DNA from: Amorphophallus konjac
Taxonomy: Eukaryota; Streptophyta; Magnoliopsida; Alismatales; Araceae
Length of the DNA: 64,000 bases
Direction: 5' to 3'
Assembly: GCA_022559845.1 (NCBI GenBank)
Contig: CM040128.1
Location: 177,188,413-177,252,412 of the forward strand
Shown in pieces: positions 20,402 through 31,197 of the stretch; the stretch's first letter is position 1, and each line of letters starts with the position of its first letter. The notes under the pieces were generated by a model that saw nothing but the letters and a program-made list of their open reading frames with translations, was not told where the DNA came from and searched no databases. The translations under genes and the position numbers were made by a program.

Positions 20402-21064
20402 TCAGTTGCTTTCTTTTAGTTACTCTTGCAGCCCTTGACTTGCTTTATCATCTTTTACGTGTTCTTCATCTCTCAGTTGCTTTCTTACAATTACCCTTGC
20501 AGCTTCTTATGATTCATTTTATCATTTGTTGTGTGTTACCCTTGCACCTTCTTGTAGTTTGCCTTACCATCTCTTGTGCGTTGTTATACCTTGATCGTCT
20601 TGTTATCCTATTATGCTCTATATATCTGTCAGCATTTCATCGCATACGGCCATCCCTCTTTTCTATCTTTCTTTCTATTTCTTTCTTAGGATCACCCCCT
20701 CTTGGTGAAAGAAGGACTCTCTGTCAGGAATTCCTCTCAACAGACTAGGATCTCTTTCACTGGGACCTCCATAAGTCCCCGACAGCGAAGGATTCCCCTT
20801 CGTTCACTGGGCAGGTTGTACCGTTGAAGTTCCCCGGAGCTTAGTTACCCCATTCGCGGTGAGTCGAGTGTCCCTAGTTCACACGGCGGTAAAACAAAGG
20901 TGCAACTAGGATTTTTGCACATTTTGTGAGAATTTTTACAATCGTTAAAAAGAAAAAAAAGAGTTCAAAAAAAACAAAAAGAGACGTAAAAGCATCCACT
21001 TGTGTGTTAATCTCTGCTGCTTGTGTGCTGGTGTATGTTATTACGTTCTGGAAAGGTGTTAAGG
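20402..21064 (+). other. 5' untranslated leader of element B
   Basis: Pyrimidine-rich leader with no gene. It holds degenerate direct repeats of 'ttgcttt.ttttagttac.cttgcagc' type (about 20405-20560) and an A-rich run at 20950-20985 just before the gag start. Confidence 0.6.
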
Positions 21065-21651
21065 ATGGCCGAGTATGATTACGATGCTTTCGAGGCTAAC
21101 GCCTTCGGCTATGAGCTTCAAATGCATGACTCAGGTCATGGCTCTTACGTAGAATATAGCCCGGACCAGGGCTACCAAGGCGGGCCTCATGTCTACGCTA
21201 TGGACGCTGGTCCATCCCACGACTCCTCACATGAGGTGCCGAATGCTGCCGGGGATACATCTTCCCCCCAGGACATCTCCGCCCTGTTAGGTGTCCTCGC
21301 CAACACCCAACTCAACCCTGAGTAACTTCAGGCCTTCCAGGTCATTCTAAAAGGGAAATCAGTCCCCCCCCCCCTCCTGCGGAGCTGAGTCCGACTACAA
21401 CCCCTGTCCAAGAGTCTATGCAGGCCATTCCCTCCTCCTCACCTCTCGGGCAGGCAAATCACCAGCCTCCCTCCTTCCAACTCCCCTCCCAATCTCCGGC
21501 ACAAGCCACCCTTCAAACACAAATCCCACCGGGCCTACCCGTTGGTAGACCCCAATATCCCTCCTGTCCTAGGTTTCCTTCTCAGGCCTCTGGGAGGCCT
21601 ACCGCTTCTGCCTGGCAAGTGCCACCTTCACCAATTGACCCGTTCACCTAG
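21065..21651 (+). pseudogene. Gag leader of element B (broken)
   Basis: The most likely gag start is the ATG at 21065 (MAEYDYDAFEANAFGYELQM). The leader is acidic and ends in ISALLGVLANTQLNPE, where TAA replaces an expected Gln codon (21323-21325). A run of C bases near 21366 shifts the frame. The new frame goes on Pro/Gln-rich to 21651, where TAG again stands where Gln is likely (DPFT-stop-SLLNKLN). After that the main gag frame is open. Two stops and a slip in a homopolymer are ordinary decay, but they remove the first 200 residues of this gag. Confidence 0.7.
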
Positions 21652-24600
21652 TCCCTCTTGAATAAACTGAATAAGATGGACGAGCAATTTCGGAACTTAC
21701 AAAAAAGGGTGGATGTGAAATCCACCCCTGAGGTTTCTCTGCCTATCCTACCAATATTTCGCCTTCCCCCTTCTGAGATGCCCACGTACCGTAGGTACAA
21801 CGGCACTGGCAACCCCTCTACCCATTTGAAGGACTTCATGTACGAGTCCTCGTTTTGGCAAAATGACAAAAGATCTCTGGCATACCTCTTTAGGAGGTCA
21901 TTAGATGGCCCTGCGTTGGAATGGTTCTACGCCCTAGAGCCAAGCGAGGCTGAGGACTTCGACGTGGTTCAGAGGAAGTTCCTACAGAGATACCGGGACC
22001 GAGTTGGCCCGTCTCTTTCTATCACCGACCTGGTCGCCGAAAAAATGAAGCCGGACGAAAATTTCGTCCAGTTCACTGATAGATGGAGATCCCTAGCAGA
22101 AAGGATAAACGATACCATCTCAGAGCCAGAGCAGGTGAAGATGATTATATCAAATGCTACCCCCCAGTTTAGGCATATCCTGGCAATGAACAAGCTTAAC
22201 ACCATGGAGGAACTGTACGAGAGGGCTCGGTATGTCCAGACGCAACTGAAAGATTCTCCTCTCATGCACATGTTCGAGCCACCAAAGCCGAAGGTGTTTA
22301 GGAAGCCGGGCACTGGCGTCCCAGGCGGAACGACAGAAGGGGTCGTGACGAATGAGCAAGTGAATGCGGTCAACGACGCTAACTATGTGGCAAACCCCAG
22401 GCTTCCACAAATGCCCCTGCTTCCTCTCCAACAAGGTTCGTTCCCTTCTCATCCTCCACCGCAAAGCAATCTCCTCCAGAACAATATGCCTCAACCCTTC
22501 CATCTTCAACAACAACAACAGCGACCTCCTCAATATAATCAGGTTCCACCACCCGGGGATTATGGCCCCCAACAACAGAGGAGGCCACTTGGACCTAGGA
22601 GAGCTCATTACCCACCTTTGCCGGAATCGTTATCAGATATCTTCAATGCTCTCATGGCTACTAATTTCCTCACCTTGCCTAAGGAGAGAGCCATATGGCC
22701 CACGAACGTCGACACTTCCAGATATTGTGTCTTCCATAGACAGCCGGGTCATACAGTGGAAAACTGTTTTCATTTCAGAGATTATATCTATGATATGAAC
22801 GATGAACATCAAATAGATTGGGACGAAATGAGGCGATGTGTCACCATGATGAAGGCCATGAGACCTCCTCCTAGACAGCAACAACAACAACAGCAACCAC
22901 AGCAACAACGACAGCTACAACAACAGCAACAAGCATCGCAACAACAACAACAACAACCTCAGCAGGTACCACAACAGCAGCCAAACATGGGTATCCTCCA
23001 AAATCCACTACCAGAGCACCAGCAGCCCAATCATCAGGTGAACCCCATCTCCTCCTTCCCGGAAGTCGGGAGGGAGCAGGTATGGCACCTGGAAAATGCC
23101 TCTATTCTTTCCACCACCAACCCTATCATCATGCAACTCCCTTGTGTCGCCCGGGTAGCACCTCTTTCCCACCAACCCGCATATGCATCACCTTCACCAC
23201 CACTGCCATCGTGCCCCCTTATTCGCACCCCAAAAACCTATCAGCCGACACCCCCCGTTGCGCCTTCACACCTTCCCATCTCCTCTCACTCCTCCACTCC
23301 ACCGCCCACCTCCACCGCAGTTGCCCCTATGCCCTCTAAGCCCCTTATCACCCGTCAACCGCGCGTAACCCCTTTTTCCCCCACAACACCGCCATCAATG
23401 CCCTCAAAACCACTCATCACCCGCCGCCCATCTCAAGCCTTACCCACCACCACCTTACCTCCACCTTCCAAGCCCCTCATCCGTCGTAACCCACATGGTG
23501 TTCCCCCTACCTCCGCCATACCTCCGCCTAGTAAGCCCCTCATCAGGACCCCTGCTCCTGTCATCACCCCTGCTCTACCAACCATTCCCCCGTCACTGCC
23601 CCTCAAACCTCTGCTGCAATCCACTGCTGCCCCTGTAGAGGTACAAAAGCCACAGGCAATGGTGCTCCGAAGTGGAAGGATTTTCCACAGGATTTTCCCC
23701 CAGGACAGTCAGAATCCCGAGCAGTCTCAGCAAGAAAAGGATGGAGAGCAGTTGGAAAAGTCCGTCCCTGGAACACAATATGATTTGCTGAAACACCTAG
23801 ATAGGACGCCCGCTCGGATCTCCATCCTCGAGCTGCTCCAAAGATCCACGTCACATCAGGCGGCCTTGATGCAATATCTTCAAAGGGTCATGGTAAATGA
23901 GGACCTCCCCGCAGAAAAGATTTCGGCCGTTTTGACCCCAACGGACACACAACCAGCCATCATATTCCACAACTATGAGCTCGCTCCCAGGGAAGCTCGG
24001 AAGTATGCGTTGTGTGTCTCGATAAAAGTTAATGAGGTATCCGTAAACCCATGCCTTGTAGACACAGGCGCATCCATAAACGTGATCTCCATGAGCACCC
24101 TTCGGATGTGCGGGGTTGACGAGGAACAGATCAGACCTTCCTCGATCACGGTCACAGCTTATGACAATAGCAAAAGACCACCACAGGGGATGATCATTCT
24201 GAGAGTAGGGCTAGGCCCTATGACAGTCTCCACGGAATTCCATATTCTCCACATGGACCCTACATTCAAGGCCATACTGGGTCGCCCTTATATTGAAGCC
24301 GCAGATGCCGTACCTTCCACCAACCATCAATGCTTGAAGTTTCCTTACAACGGAAGAATTATTAAGGTGGTAAGTACGCCTGTCCTTCCCACGGTGGATG
24401 CTATCAACACCTCTCTACCCTCCGTTTGGCCGTCTCACCGGCCCATATTGTCGCTGCTGGATGTGCATGATGTATCTCACGTTCCGCTAGCGCCCAAGGA
24501 GCTGGTCAAGGTAACAACACCGCATCTCCCCTTTCACTCCAAAGGTTGGGAGATTATGAGGAACATCGGCTATCAGCAGGGCAGGGGTTTGGGCGCGCAA

Positions 24601-25410
24601 CTGCAAGGTAGGCTGAAGCCGCCAACAGAAGTTAAGCCGAATCACAGGTTTGGTCTGGGTTTCAAAGGACCATTCAAGGCGGATTGGAAGCCCCTCACAT
24701 GGACCCTAACAAACCACTTCAACAAAGGGCCCGTTATTCAGATGAGGGATTATCCGCTAGAAGCACGTGGGAGGTTACATGTTGTGTATTCAGCTGAAAG
24801 ATATTCCAGGATTACCAAAAGAGGCAAGATCAAAGATCCAGAATGCGAATGGGACAAATGGTTCGATATACCGGATGTTTCTATTGCGCTAGGAAGGATG
24901 TTCTCGCCTCCGCAGCTCGAGGGGCCGTCATTGACCTCCGGAATGCCAGAGAATACCACCATTGTTGCCAAGGTTCCAAGCTATCCTTGTCCTCGCCAGA
25001 AGGACCTGGTCATCGGCGGATCTTCATCTGCTGTCACCATCACTATCGACGGTTTATCAGCCGTCATCTTCTCCGTTCACTCATCACAGCCACCGTTGCT
25101 GTCTTCTCCCTGGGCCAGACGATTGTCTGATGATCTCCCCAGGTCCCCCTCTCTTCTCGCATACCTGCGCGGACTTCTCGACCCACGTCAGGTCTTCAAT
25201 CACGATCTGCTCCATGAGCCTCCCAACCCTCTAGCCATAACTACCTTCCTCTCCCCTACGATCTCTTTTCGTTGTTTTGTCATCAAAAATGAAAATGAAA
25301 AAAAAACGTCAATTTTCAAACTCCCCAGCAACACATCTTTGTTGAGGAAACCTCCTACATCTCACATGGGTGCGTCTCGCTTCGCGAGCCACCCGTCCAA
25401 GGTCCGATGA
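21652..25410 (+). CDS. Gag, aspartic protease and G-patch of element B
   Basis: An open frame of about 1250 residues. In order: gag core (TYRRYNGTGNPSTHLKDF.. FVQFTDRWRSLAERI, residues 40-180); a CHHC-type knuckle CVFHRQPGHTVENC (near 22735); a poly-Gln stretch (22870-22980); a long Pro-rich linker with repeats of KPLI(T/R)R; a retropepsin with LVDTGASINVIS (Asp-Thr-Gly at 24061-24069); and a G-patch (GWEIMRNIGYQQGRGLGAQL, near 24545). G-patches are RNA-binding glycine motifs; one follows the protease in betaretroviruses. The last 130 residues (after about 25000) look non-coding and may be intron or linker. The frame ends in TGA at 25408-25410, overlapping the next ATG. The upstream leader is broken. 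Confidence 0.85.
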   Translation, partial: SLLNKLNKMDEQFRNLQKRVDVKSTPEVSLPILPIFRLPPSEMPTYRRYNGTGNPSTHLKDFMYESSFWQNDKRSLAYLFRRSLDGPALEWFYALEPSEAEDFDVVQRKFLQRYRDRVGPSLSITDLVAEKMKPDENFVQFTDRWRSLAERINDTISEPEQVKMIISNATPQFRHILAMNKLNTMEELYERARYVQTQLKDSPLMHMFEPPKPKVFRKPGTGVPGGTTEGVVTNEQVNAVNDANYVANPRLPQMPLLPLQQGSFPSHPPPQSNLLQNNMPQPFHLQQQQQRPPQYNQVPPPGDYGPQQQRRPLGPRRAHYPPLPESLSDIFNALMATNFLTLPKERAIWPTNVDTSRYCVFHRQPGHTVENCFHFRDYIYDMNDEHQIDWDEMRRCVTMMKAMRPPPRQQQQQQQPQQQRQLQQQQQASQQQQQQPQQVPQQQPNMGILQNPLPEHQQPNHQVNPISSFPEVGREQVWHLENASILSTTNPIIMQLPCVARVAPLSHQPAYASPSPPLPSCPLIRTPKTYQPTPPVAPSHLPISSHSSTPPPTSTAVAPMPSKPLITRQPRVTPFSPTTPPSMPSKPLITRRPSQALPTTTLPPPSKPLIRRNPHGVPPTSAIPPPSKPLIRTPAPVITPALPTIPPSLPLKPLLQSTAAPVEVQKPQAMVLRSGRIFHRIFPQDSQNPEQSQQEKDGEQLEKSVPGTQYDLLKHLDRTPARISILELLQRSTSHQAALMQYLQRVMVNEDLPAEKISAVLTPTDTQPAIIFHNYELAPREARKYALCVSIKVNEVSVNPCLVDTGASINVISMSTLRMCGVDEEQIRPSSITVTAYDNSKRPPQGMIILRVGLGPMTVSTEFHILHMDPTFKAILGRPYIEAADAVPSTNHQCLKFPYNGRIIKVVSTPVLPTVDAINTSLPSVWPSHRPILSLLDVHDVSHVPLAPKELVKVTTPHLPFHSKGWEIMRNIGYQQGRGLGAQLQGRLKPPTEVKPNHRFGLGFKGPFKADWKPLTWTLTNHFNKGPVIQMRDYPLEARGRLHVVYSAERYSRITKRGKIKDPECEWDKWFDIPDVSIALGRMFSPPQLEGPSLTSGMPENTTIVAKVPSYPCPRQKDLVIGGSSSAVTITIDGLSAVIFSVHSSQPPLLSSPWARRLSDDLPRSPSLLAYLRGLLDPRQVFNHDLLHEPPNPLAITTFLSPTISFRCFVIKNENEKKTSIFKLPSNTSLLRKPPTSHMGASRFASHPSKVR

Positions 25411-27899
25411 GCGACCTTTTTCACCCCTCCTTCGAGGGGCCTGTCCCTGTACATTCTTCACCATCCCCTTCAACCTTCTCTCCTTCTGTAAATAATGTCA
25501 GTCAGTCTAGGTCAAGGGTAGTACCTAGGAAGAAATCCAAGGGTAGGCAGATCCCTCGTCGGTTCCTTCTAGATTTAGCCGTTAGGTGTCAGGCCCTCCT
25601 TGCCATCCCTCAGTTATTAGAAGATCCCATCCAGTTACCAGAAATGGAATGCGAGGATAACTGTGCAATTGATGAAGGGTATGGAGTTTATGAGATCACA
25701 GATGAGGAATACCCTAGTGAAGATGAGGGTGAAGAATATGAGGATGCGGCTGCCGCATATGCTAGTGGAGTAAGGAGATTCGACGGGCCGTCAGCCGCGG
25801 TAGAAGAGTCCACCAAGGAAGTGAACTTGGGAACTGAGGAAGACCCTAGGATCATCCTCATAAGTGATAATCTGCCACCCTCTGAAGAAGAGGCATTGGT
25901 CCAAGTTCTTAAAAAGTATAAGGACACGTTTGCATGGAGCTACGAGGACATGCCGGGGCTGGATCCCACCCTGGTCGAACACCGCTTAACTTTAAAACCA
26001 GGGGCCGTCTCGGTAAAACAAAGGTTAAGACGTTTCCACCCTCAAATGGCTCTAAAAATGAAAGAAGAGGTCGACAAGCTCCACAAAGCCAGGTTCATTA
26101 GAGTCGTCCTCTATCCCCAATGGGTGGCAAATATTGTCCCAGTCATGAAGAAGGATGGCAAAGTCAGGATTTGCATCGACTTCCGGGACCTTAACCGCGC
26201 GTGTCCAAAGGACGATTTCCCCTTGCCTCACATTGATGTGTTAGTTGATAACACCGCAGGTTATGAGACCCTTTCATTCATGGATGGATTTTCGGGGTAT
26301 AATCAAATTCGGTTGGCAGAAGATGACCAGGAGAAAACGTCATTCACTACGCCATGGGGGACATACTGTTACGTGGTCATGCCATTTGGATTAAAGAATG
26401 CTGGAGCTACTTACCAAAGAGCCATGATGGCCATATTTCATGACATGATGCACATATATCTGGAGGTGTACGTGGATGATTTATTGGTGAAATCAAGAAC
26501 CAGGGAAGAACATCCAAGGGTTTTAGCTAAGGTGTTGCAAAGATCAAGGGAGTTCCAACTGAAAATGAACCCGAAAAAATGTGTGTTTGGTGTGTCATCA
26601 GGCAAATTACTGGGTTTTATTGTGAGCAAAAGAGGGATTGAAATAGATCCCAACAAAGCCAAAGCCATCAGGGATATGCCGCCCCCTAGAAATTTAAGAG
26701 AAGTTCGAGGTCTAATTGGGAGGCTGCAGTTCATCCGTCGGTTTGTGTCTCAGCACTCACAAAGGTGTAGACCTTTCTACGAGTTGACCAAGCCGGGGGT
26801 AGAATTCCACTGGGATTCTAAGTGTCAGAAAGCTTTTGAAGGGTTAAAGGAATATTTGGCTAGTCCGCCCGTTCTCATCCCACCCAAACCGGAGAGACCT
26901 CTGATCCTCTACATCTCAGTCTTGGATGACTCTGTGGGAGCCGTCCTCGCACAAGCTGATGAAGAAGGTAAGGAACGGGCAACCTACTACCTCTCCAAAC
27001 TCCTCAACTCCTGTGAGCAGAAGTACACAATCATGGAGAAAACCTGTGCTGCCCTCGTTTGGGTAGTGCAGAAATTGAAACACTACTTCCTGGCTCATGA
27101 GGTCCATTTGATTGCTCGCATGAATCCCATCAAGTTCCTTCTGGAGAAATCCGTCCTGACGGACAGGCTAGCACGCTGGCAAAGTTTTCTCTCTCAGTTT
27201 GACATCACTTATATCCAGCAAAAGGCAATTAAAGGTTATGCCATAGCCGAGCATCTCGCTTACCATCCTCTTCCCAAGTTTGATCCTGTCCAATCAGAGT
27301 TTCCAGATGAGGAACTAATGTCCATCAACCAATCAGATGATTACATGTGGACGTTATATTTCGATGGAGCTCTGAATTCTCAAGGGAAAGGAATCGGCGT
27401 TGCCCTCCTGTCGCCTGAAGGCCTCACATTCCCACTAGCGTACCAACTCAAATTCCCAGTCACCAACAATATAGCCGAATATGAAGCTCTTCTAGCTGGC
27501 TTGGGACTCGCTCATTCTCTTCGTGTCACCGAATTGCGAGTCGTGGGTGACAGTCAACTCATTCTTCGCCAGGTGCTCACTAAGTATCGCACTCGCGATC
27601 CTAAGCTCAAACCATACCAAGAACTCACTGCTGCCTTTGCCAAACTGTTCACCAAATTGATCTTTGTTCATGTCCCTCGTCATCAGAATATCCTCGCTGA
27701 TGCCCTTGCCTCGTTGGCTTCGGCCATAAGGTTCCCTCTAGGGAGATGGTTTAAGTCCATTTCCATCTACAAACTTCACGCACCTGCAATTGATGACGCT
27801 TCCTACGTGAACATCAAAGACAGGATAGCAAGGAAGATCCTACAGAAGAAATCCGTGAGAAGAGGGAAATCATGTTGGCAGAGGCAGAAGAAGAGCTGA
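25407..27899 (+). CDS. Reverse transcriptase and two RNase H domains of element B
   Basis: It starts with ATG at 25407, overlapping the stop of the gag-protease frame by ATGA. The first 150 residues are an acidic linker. RT follows with KVRICIDFRDLNRACP, SFMDGFSGYNQI, VMPFGLKNAGATYQRAM and the catalytic YVDD (26469-26480). A first RNase H follows (LILYISVLDDSVGAVL..), in which the usual first Asp is not in the canonical place, so it may be a connection domain. Then comes a second, archaeal-type RNase H (WTLYFDGALNSQGKGIG.. NIAEYEALLAGL.. VVGDSQLI.. NILADALASLA) with all four acidic positions present. The end runs out of frame near 27830-27899, where integrase begins in another frame. Confidence 0.9.
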   Translation: MSDLFHPSFEGPVPVHSSPSPSTFSPSVNNVSQSRSRVVPRKKSKGRQIPRRFLLDLAVRCQALLAIPQLLEDPIQLPEMECEDNCAIDEGYGVYEITDEEYPSEDEGEEYEDAAAAYASGVRRFDGPSAAVEESTKEVNLGTEEDPRIILISDNLPPSEEEALVQVLKKYKDTFAWSYEDMPGLDPTLVEHRLTLKPGAVSVKQRLRRFHPQMALKMKEEVDKLHKARFIRVVLYPQWVANIVPVMKKDGKVRICIDFRDLNRACPKDDFPLPHIDVLVDNTAGYETLSFMDGFSGYNQIRLAEDDQEKTSFTTPWGTYCYVVMPFGLKNAGATYQRAMMAIFHDMMHIYLEVYVDDLLVKSRTREEHPRVLAKVLQRSREFQLKMNPKKCVFGVSSGKLLGFIVSKRGIEIDPNKAKAIRDMPPPRNLREVRGLIGRLQFIRRFVSQHSQRCRPFYELTKPGVEFHWDSKCQKAFEGLKEYLASPPVLIPPKPERPLILYISVLDDSVGAVLAQADEEGKERATYYLSKLLNSCEQKYTIMEKTCAALVWVVQKLKHYFLAHEVHLIARMNPIKFLLEKSVLTDRLARWQSFLSQFDITYIQQKAIKGYAIAEHLAYHPLPKFDPVQSEFPDEELMSINQSDDYMWTLYFDGALNSQGKGIGVALLSPEGLTFPLAYQLKFPVTNNIAEYEALLAGLGLAHSLRVTELRVVGDSQLILRQVLTKYRTRDPKLKPYQELTAAFAKLFTKLIFVHVPRHQNILADALASLASAIRFPLGRWFKSISIYKLHAPAIDDASYVNIKDRIARKILQKKSVRRGKSCWQRQKKS

Positions 27900-29175
27900 C
27901 CGACGAGGAGAAACCATGGTTCTACGAGATCGTCAAATATTGCAAAGATCAGTCTTATCCCGAAGGAGCCACCACAGAAGATAAGAAGGCCATAAGGAGA
28001 GTGGCTCAGAAATACACATTGGTTGGGGGTCTACTCTATAGAAGGAGCCTTACTGGCATTCTGTTGAGATGTCTTGATGACGATGAGGTCTGGAAATGTG
28101 TAGAGGAGACACACTCGGGTGTGTGCGGTGGCCATGTGAACAGTCAGATGCTCGCCAAGAAGATCATTAGGCAAGGCTTTTACTGGCCCACTATGGAGGA
28201 GGATTGTGCCGTCTATGTTCGTAGGTGCGTCAAGTGTCAACTTCACGCCGATAAAATCCATTCACCATCTTCCTCACTTCATCCAATCTCCTCCCCATGG
28301 CCTTTCTCCATGTGGGCATTCGACATCATCGGTCCCCTAGGTGATCCCAATTCCCTCACTAAGCAGAAATCATTCATCCTTACTGCGACGGAATACTTCA
28401 CCAAATGGGCCGAAGCCGAAGCTTATGCGAAATCAAGGCATCGACAGTCTGCAAGTTCATCACGAAGAACATCCTTGCCAGGTTCGGCGTCCCGAGCACA
28501 ATCGTCACCGACAATGGGCCACAGTTCATTTCTCAGGACCTACAGGACCTCTGCAAAAGGTACGCAATTGCATTGCATCATTCATCGCCTTATTACCCAC
28601 AAGGTAACGGCCAAGCGGAGGCCACCAATAAAACATTGCTCAAAATCATCAAAAAAACCTGCGAGTCTAGTAAGTTTTCAGACTGGCCAGAAAAACTTAT
28701 CGAAGCCCTATGGGCCTATCGCACTTCAATCCGTACCCCCACCGGGCAGACTCCATTTGCCCTTACTTATGGTATGGAAGCGGTAGTCCCGTACGAAACT
28801 CTGATCCCTTCTCTCAGGGTACAATTGGACGAGGAATTTCCCCTCGACGATCGTCGTAATTCACTCCTCGCCCAGTTGGAACTCTTGGATGAGAAGCGGC
28901 TGGCCGCTGCCGAACACGCGCGTGTGTATCAAAATAGACTCGCTCGCTTTTACCAAAAGAAAGTCGTTGAGAGAAAATTCAAAGTCGGTGAGATGGTCGT
29001 AAAAAGAATTTTTGTCAAACCTGGAGGGCCGCGTTCTAAGCTCCAACCCAATTGGGAAGGACCATTTGTAATTCAAGCCATATACCCTGGCAACGCCTAC
29101 AAGCTAGTCAACGCCGAAGGGACCGAGTTATCCCACCCTTGGAATGGGCTTTATCTTAAGAAATACTACCCTTAG
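27872..29175 (+). pseudogene. Integrase of element B (frameshifted)
   Basis: Integrase motifs are split over two frames. The first, from about 27830 to 28430, has the HHCC finger (HSGVCGGHVN..CVKCQL) and the first catalytic Asp (WAFDIIGPLG). A one-base loss near 28430, in 'gcttatgcgaaatcaagg', moves the reading to a second frame with EIKAST, the second Asp (IVTDNGPQFIS) and the Glu (PQGNGQAEATNK). The C-terminus ends at 29175 with PWNGLYLKKYYP, the usual Tat ending. The upstream join to RT also needs a frame change near 27850. Integrase would insert the cDNA and make the 5-bp duplication. Confidence 0.88.
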
Positions 29176-31197
29176 CACAAAACAAAAAAAAATGATGAAA
29201 AGATAAAAAACATCAAAAAAAAAGAAATATTGAAAACCACTAAAAATATGGAAAATTCAAAATGCCAATGCCTGGTGGTCACCATGTAGTCAAGTCACTG
29301 CATCTAACCTTCATGATAGGATAGGGCCCATTAAGGCTTGGTAGGCACCGGGTCTTGGTTTGTCAGAACCGTGGAAGATCCCTGTCTGACCACGTCGGCC
29401 TATGCTCGCTCGAAGGAAACTAACATGTGCTCACTTATGTATTTTATTCAAAAAAAAAAACTTGGTAGCATCGCCTACGGTGGGAATCCACCCAGAAGAT
29501 CTCCGGAAGCTGTAATCTTTATTCTCTTCTCTTCGACCAAATGAGACAGTCGGCGCCCTTAAAACGCTGAGCATGAGAAACCGAAACTTGAACCCCAAAA
29601 GCAAGTGTAGGATCCATTTCCTCGAGCATCGATCAGAGCACGAGAAGAGGGCAGTGTCCCCGCAGGCATACGAAAAGGGAGCCCACAAACGTCAAACGAC
29701 TATATCTCCCTCACAAAAAGAAATACAAAATTAAAATCAAGAGAAAACCCTGGTCGTGACCGTGCCTGTTGCGATAAACGGAACCCCTCAAAATAAAAGT
29801 ATGAATCCACAAAAGGGGCCGTGGAATGTAAATGCTTGAGATTTGGTCCGAAGTTGTCCGAAGGGAAAGAGTTAATGGGCCCTTATTCGCTCGCCGGGTT
29901 AACGGCTTTGCCGGTCCTCTCAGGAGGTTTATCCCCTACACTCTTCCTTCTCCCTCTAAAGATGAAGGTTCGATGGAGTTTCTGAAAAGTGAAAACTGCC
30001 CAGGGTCTGCGACCTTATTTTAATATACACATTTGGTTGCCTACTTTGAAAAGCAAAAGCTATCGCTGCGAAGGAGTCTCCGTGTTTCTGGCTGGTCAAG
30101 ACCCCTGTTTACCACCTTGATGTCTTCTTGTTTAACCTCGGGCTTAGGCCAATGCAAGCGCGTCACCTATGGGTGCGACGACGTCTGATTCCGGGTCAGC
30201 GTCGCGCGGTTGGTCGTTAGGGTTCCAGGGTGTTCCATCATATACCATCTAGAGTTGTGAGGAAACAGACCCGGGTCGGGCAAATCATTTACCTCGAACA
30301 CCTTTTGGGTGAATCCCTGTGGTCGGAAGCGACTGGGAGCCTAAGCATGGCATGACGGTATTGTCATCAGGGTAAGTCTTAGCCGGCGGGATCATCATTC
30401 GAGGGGTCTAGAGGCCCAAATCAACCTAGATGTGCACTTAGGATACCTGGGAGGTTAGTAAGAAACCCCAGTCTCACGTAGGTTAGGTGCCATTTGGGTG
30501 CTTGCCAGGCGTTAGCAAGAAAAAAAATTGAAATGATAAAAACAACAAAAAATGGAAAAGAGAAAATGTACATATTTGCAAGCAAAAAAAAATCTTTTTT
30601 ATGATAAAACAAAAAAATGCCAAATATAAAAAGAAAACAAATCAATTTTGCATGATTGCATTTACGTGCAGCATCTCGCTTTTAATACCGCTTGCATTCG
30701 TGTGCTTGCCTGTCGCATTTATCATCACCACATCTTTCCCTCGCCTTCGTTGATAAAGGCTTGGCCCCTTGACCAGTTATCAAGGACAGTCACAGTGACC
30801 ATTTGCTTATTGAGCAAGGGGCCAAGTCAGAACAGAAATTCTGATTTGTTTGTTTCAGTGATGTATGCAGGGATTCAGGCAACAGAAGCAAAGGTGAAAA
30901 CCAAACAAACCGAACCTTGTATTTTATTCCAAAAACTAAAAAAATGACATCAAGTTCCGCCCTCTCTCTCCGCATTACTCGTCCCACTACTCTCCGGGCA
31001 AAACGCTCTCAAAGGTGCTACCTAACTACGAAAAGCGGTACTCCTACCGCTCTGTACTCCCCTTCCTATTCCCACATCCCGGCGTTGATCCACGGAAGCA
31101 GCAGAGAAGCTACCAACACGAAAGCCGCGCTCTCGTGCTCTTCGGTAGCGCTCCTCACCATCTCTCAGCCACTGTTCAGCAAGACCAAGGCTGATTC
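29176..31197. other. Non-coding stretch between pol and the antisense genes of B
   Basis: I see no gene. It starts A-rich (29177-29240), is followed by mixed sequence, and has another A-rich tract at 30510-30640. Frames here are short and without recognisable content. It separates the sense pol from the first antisense gene and may hold the 3' ends of transcripts from both strands. Confidence 0.6.
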
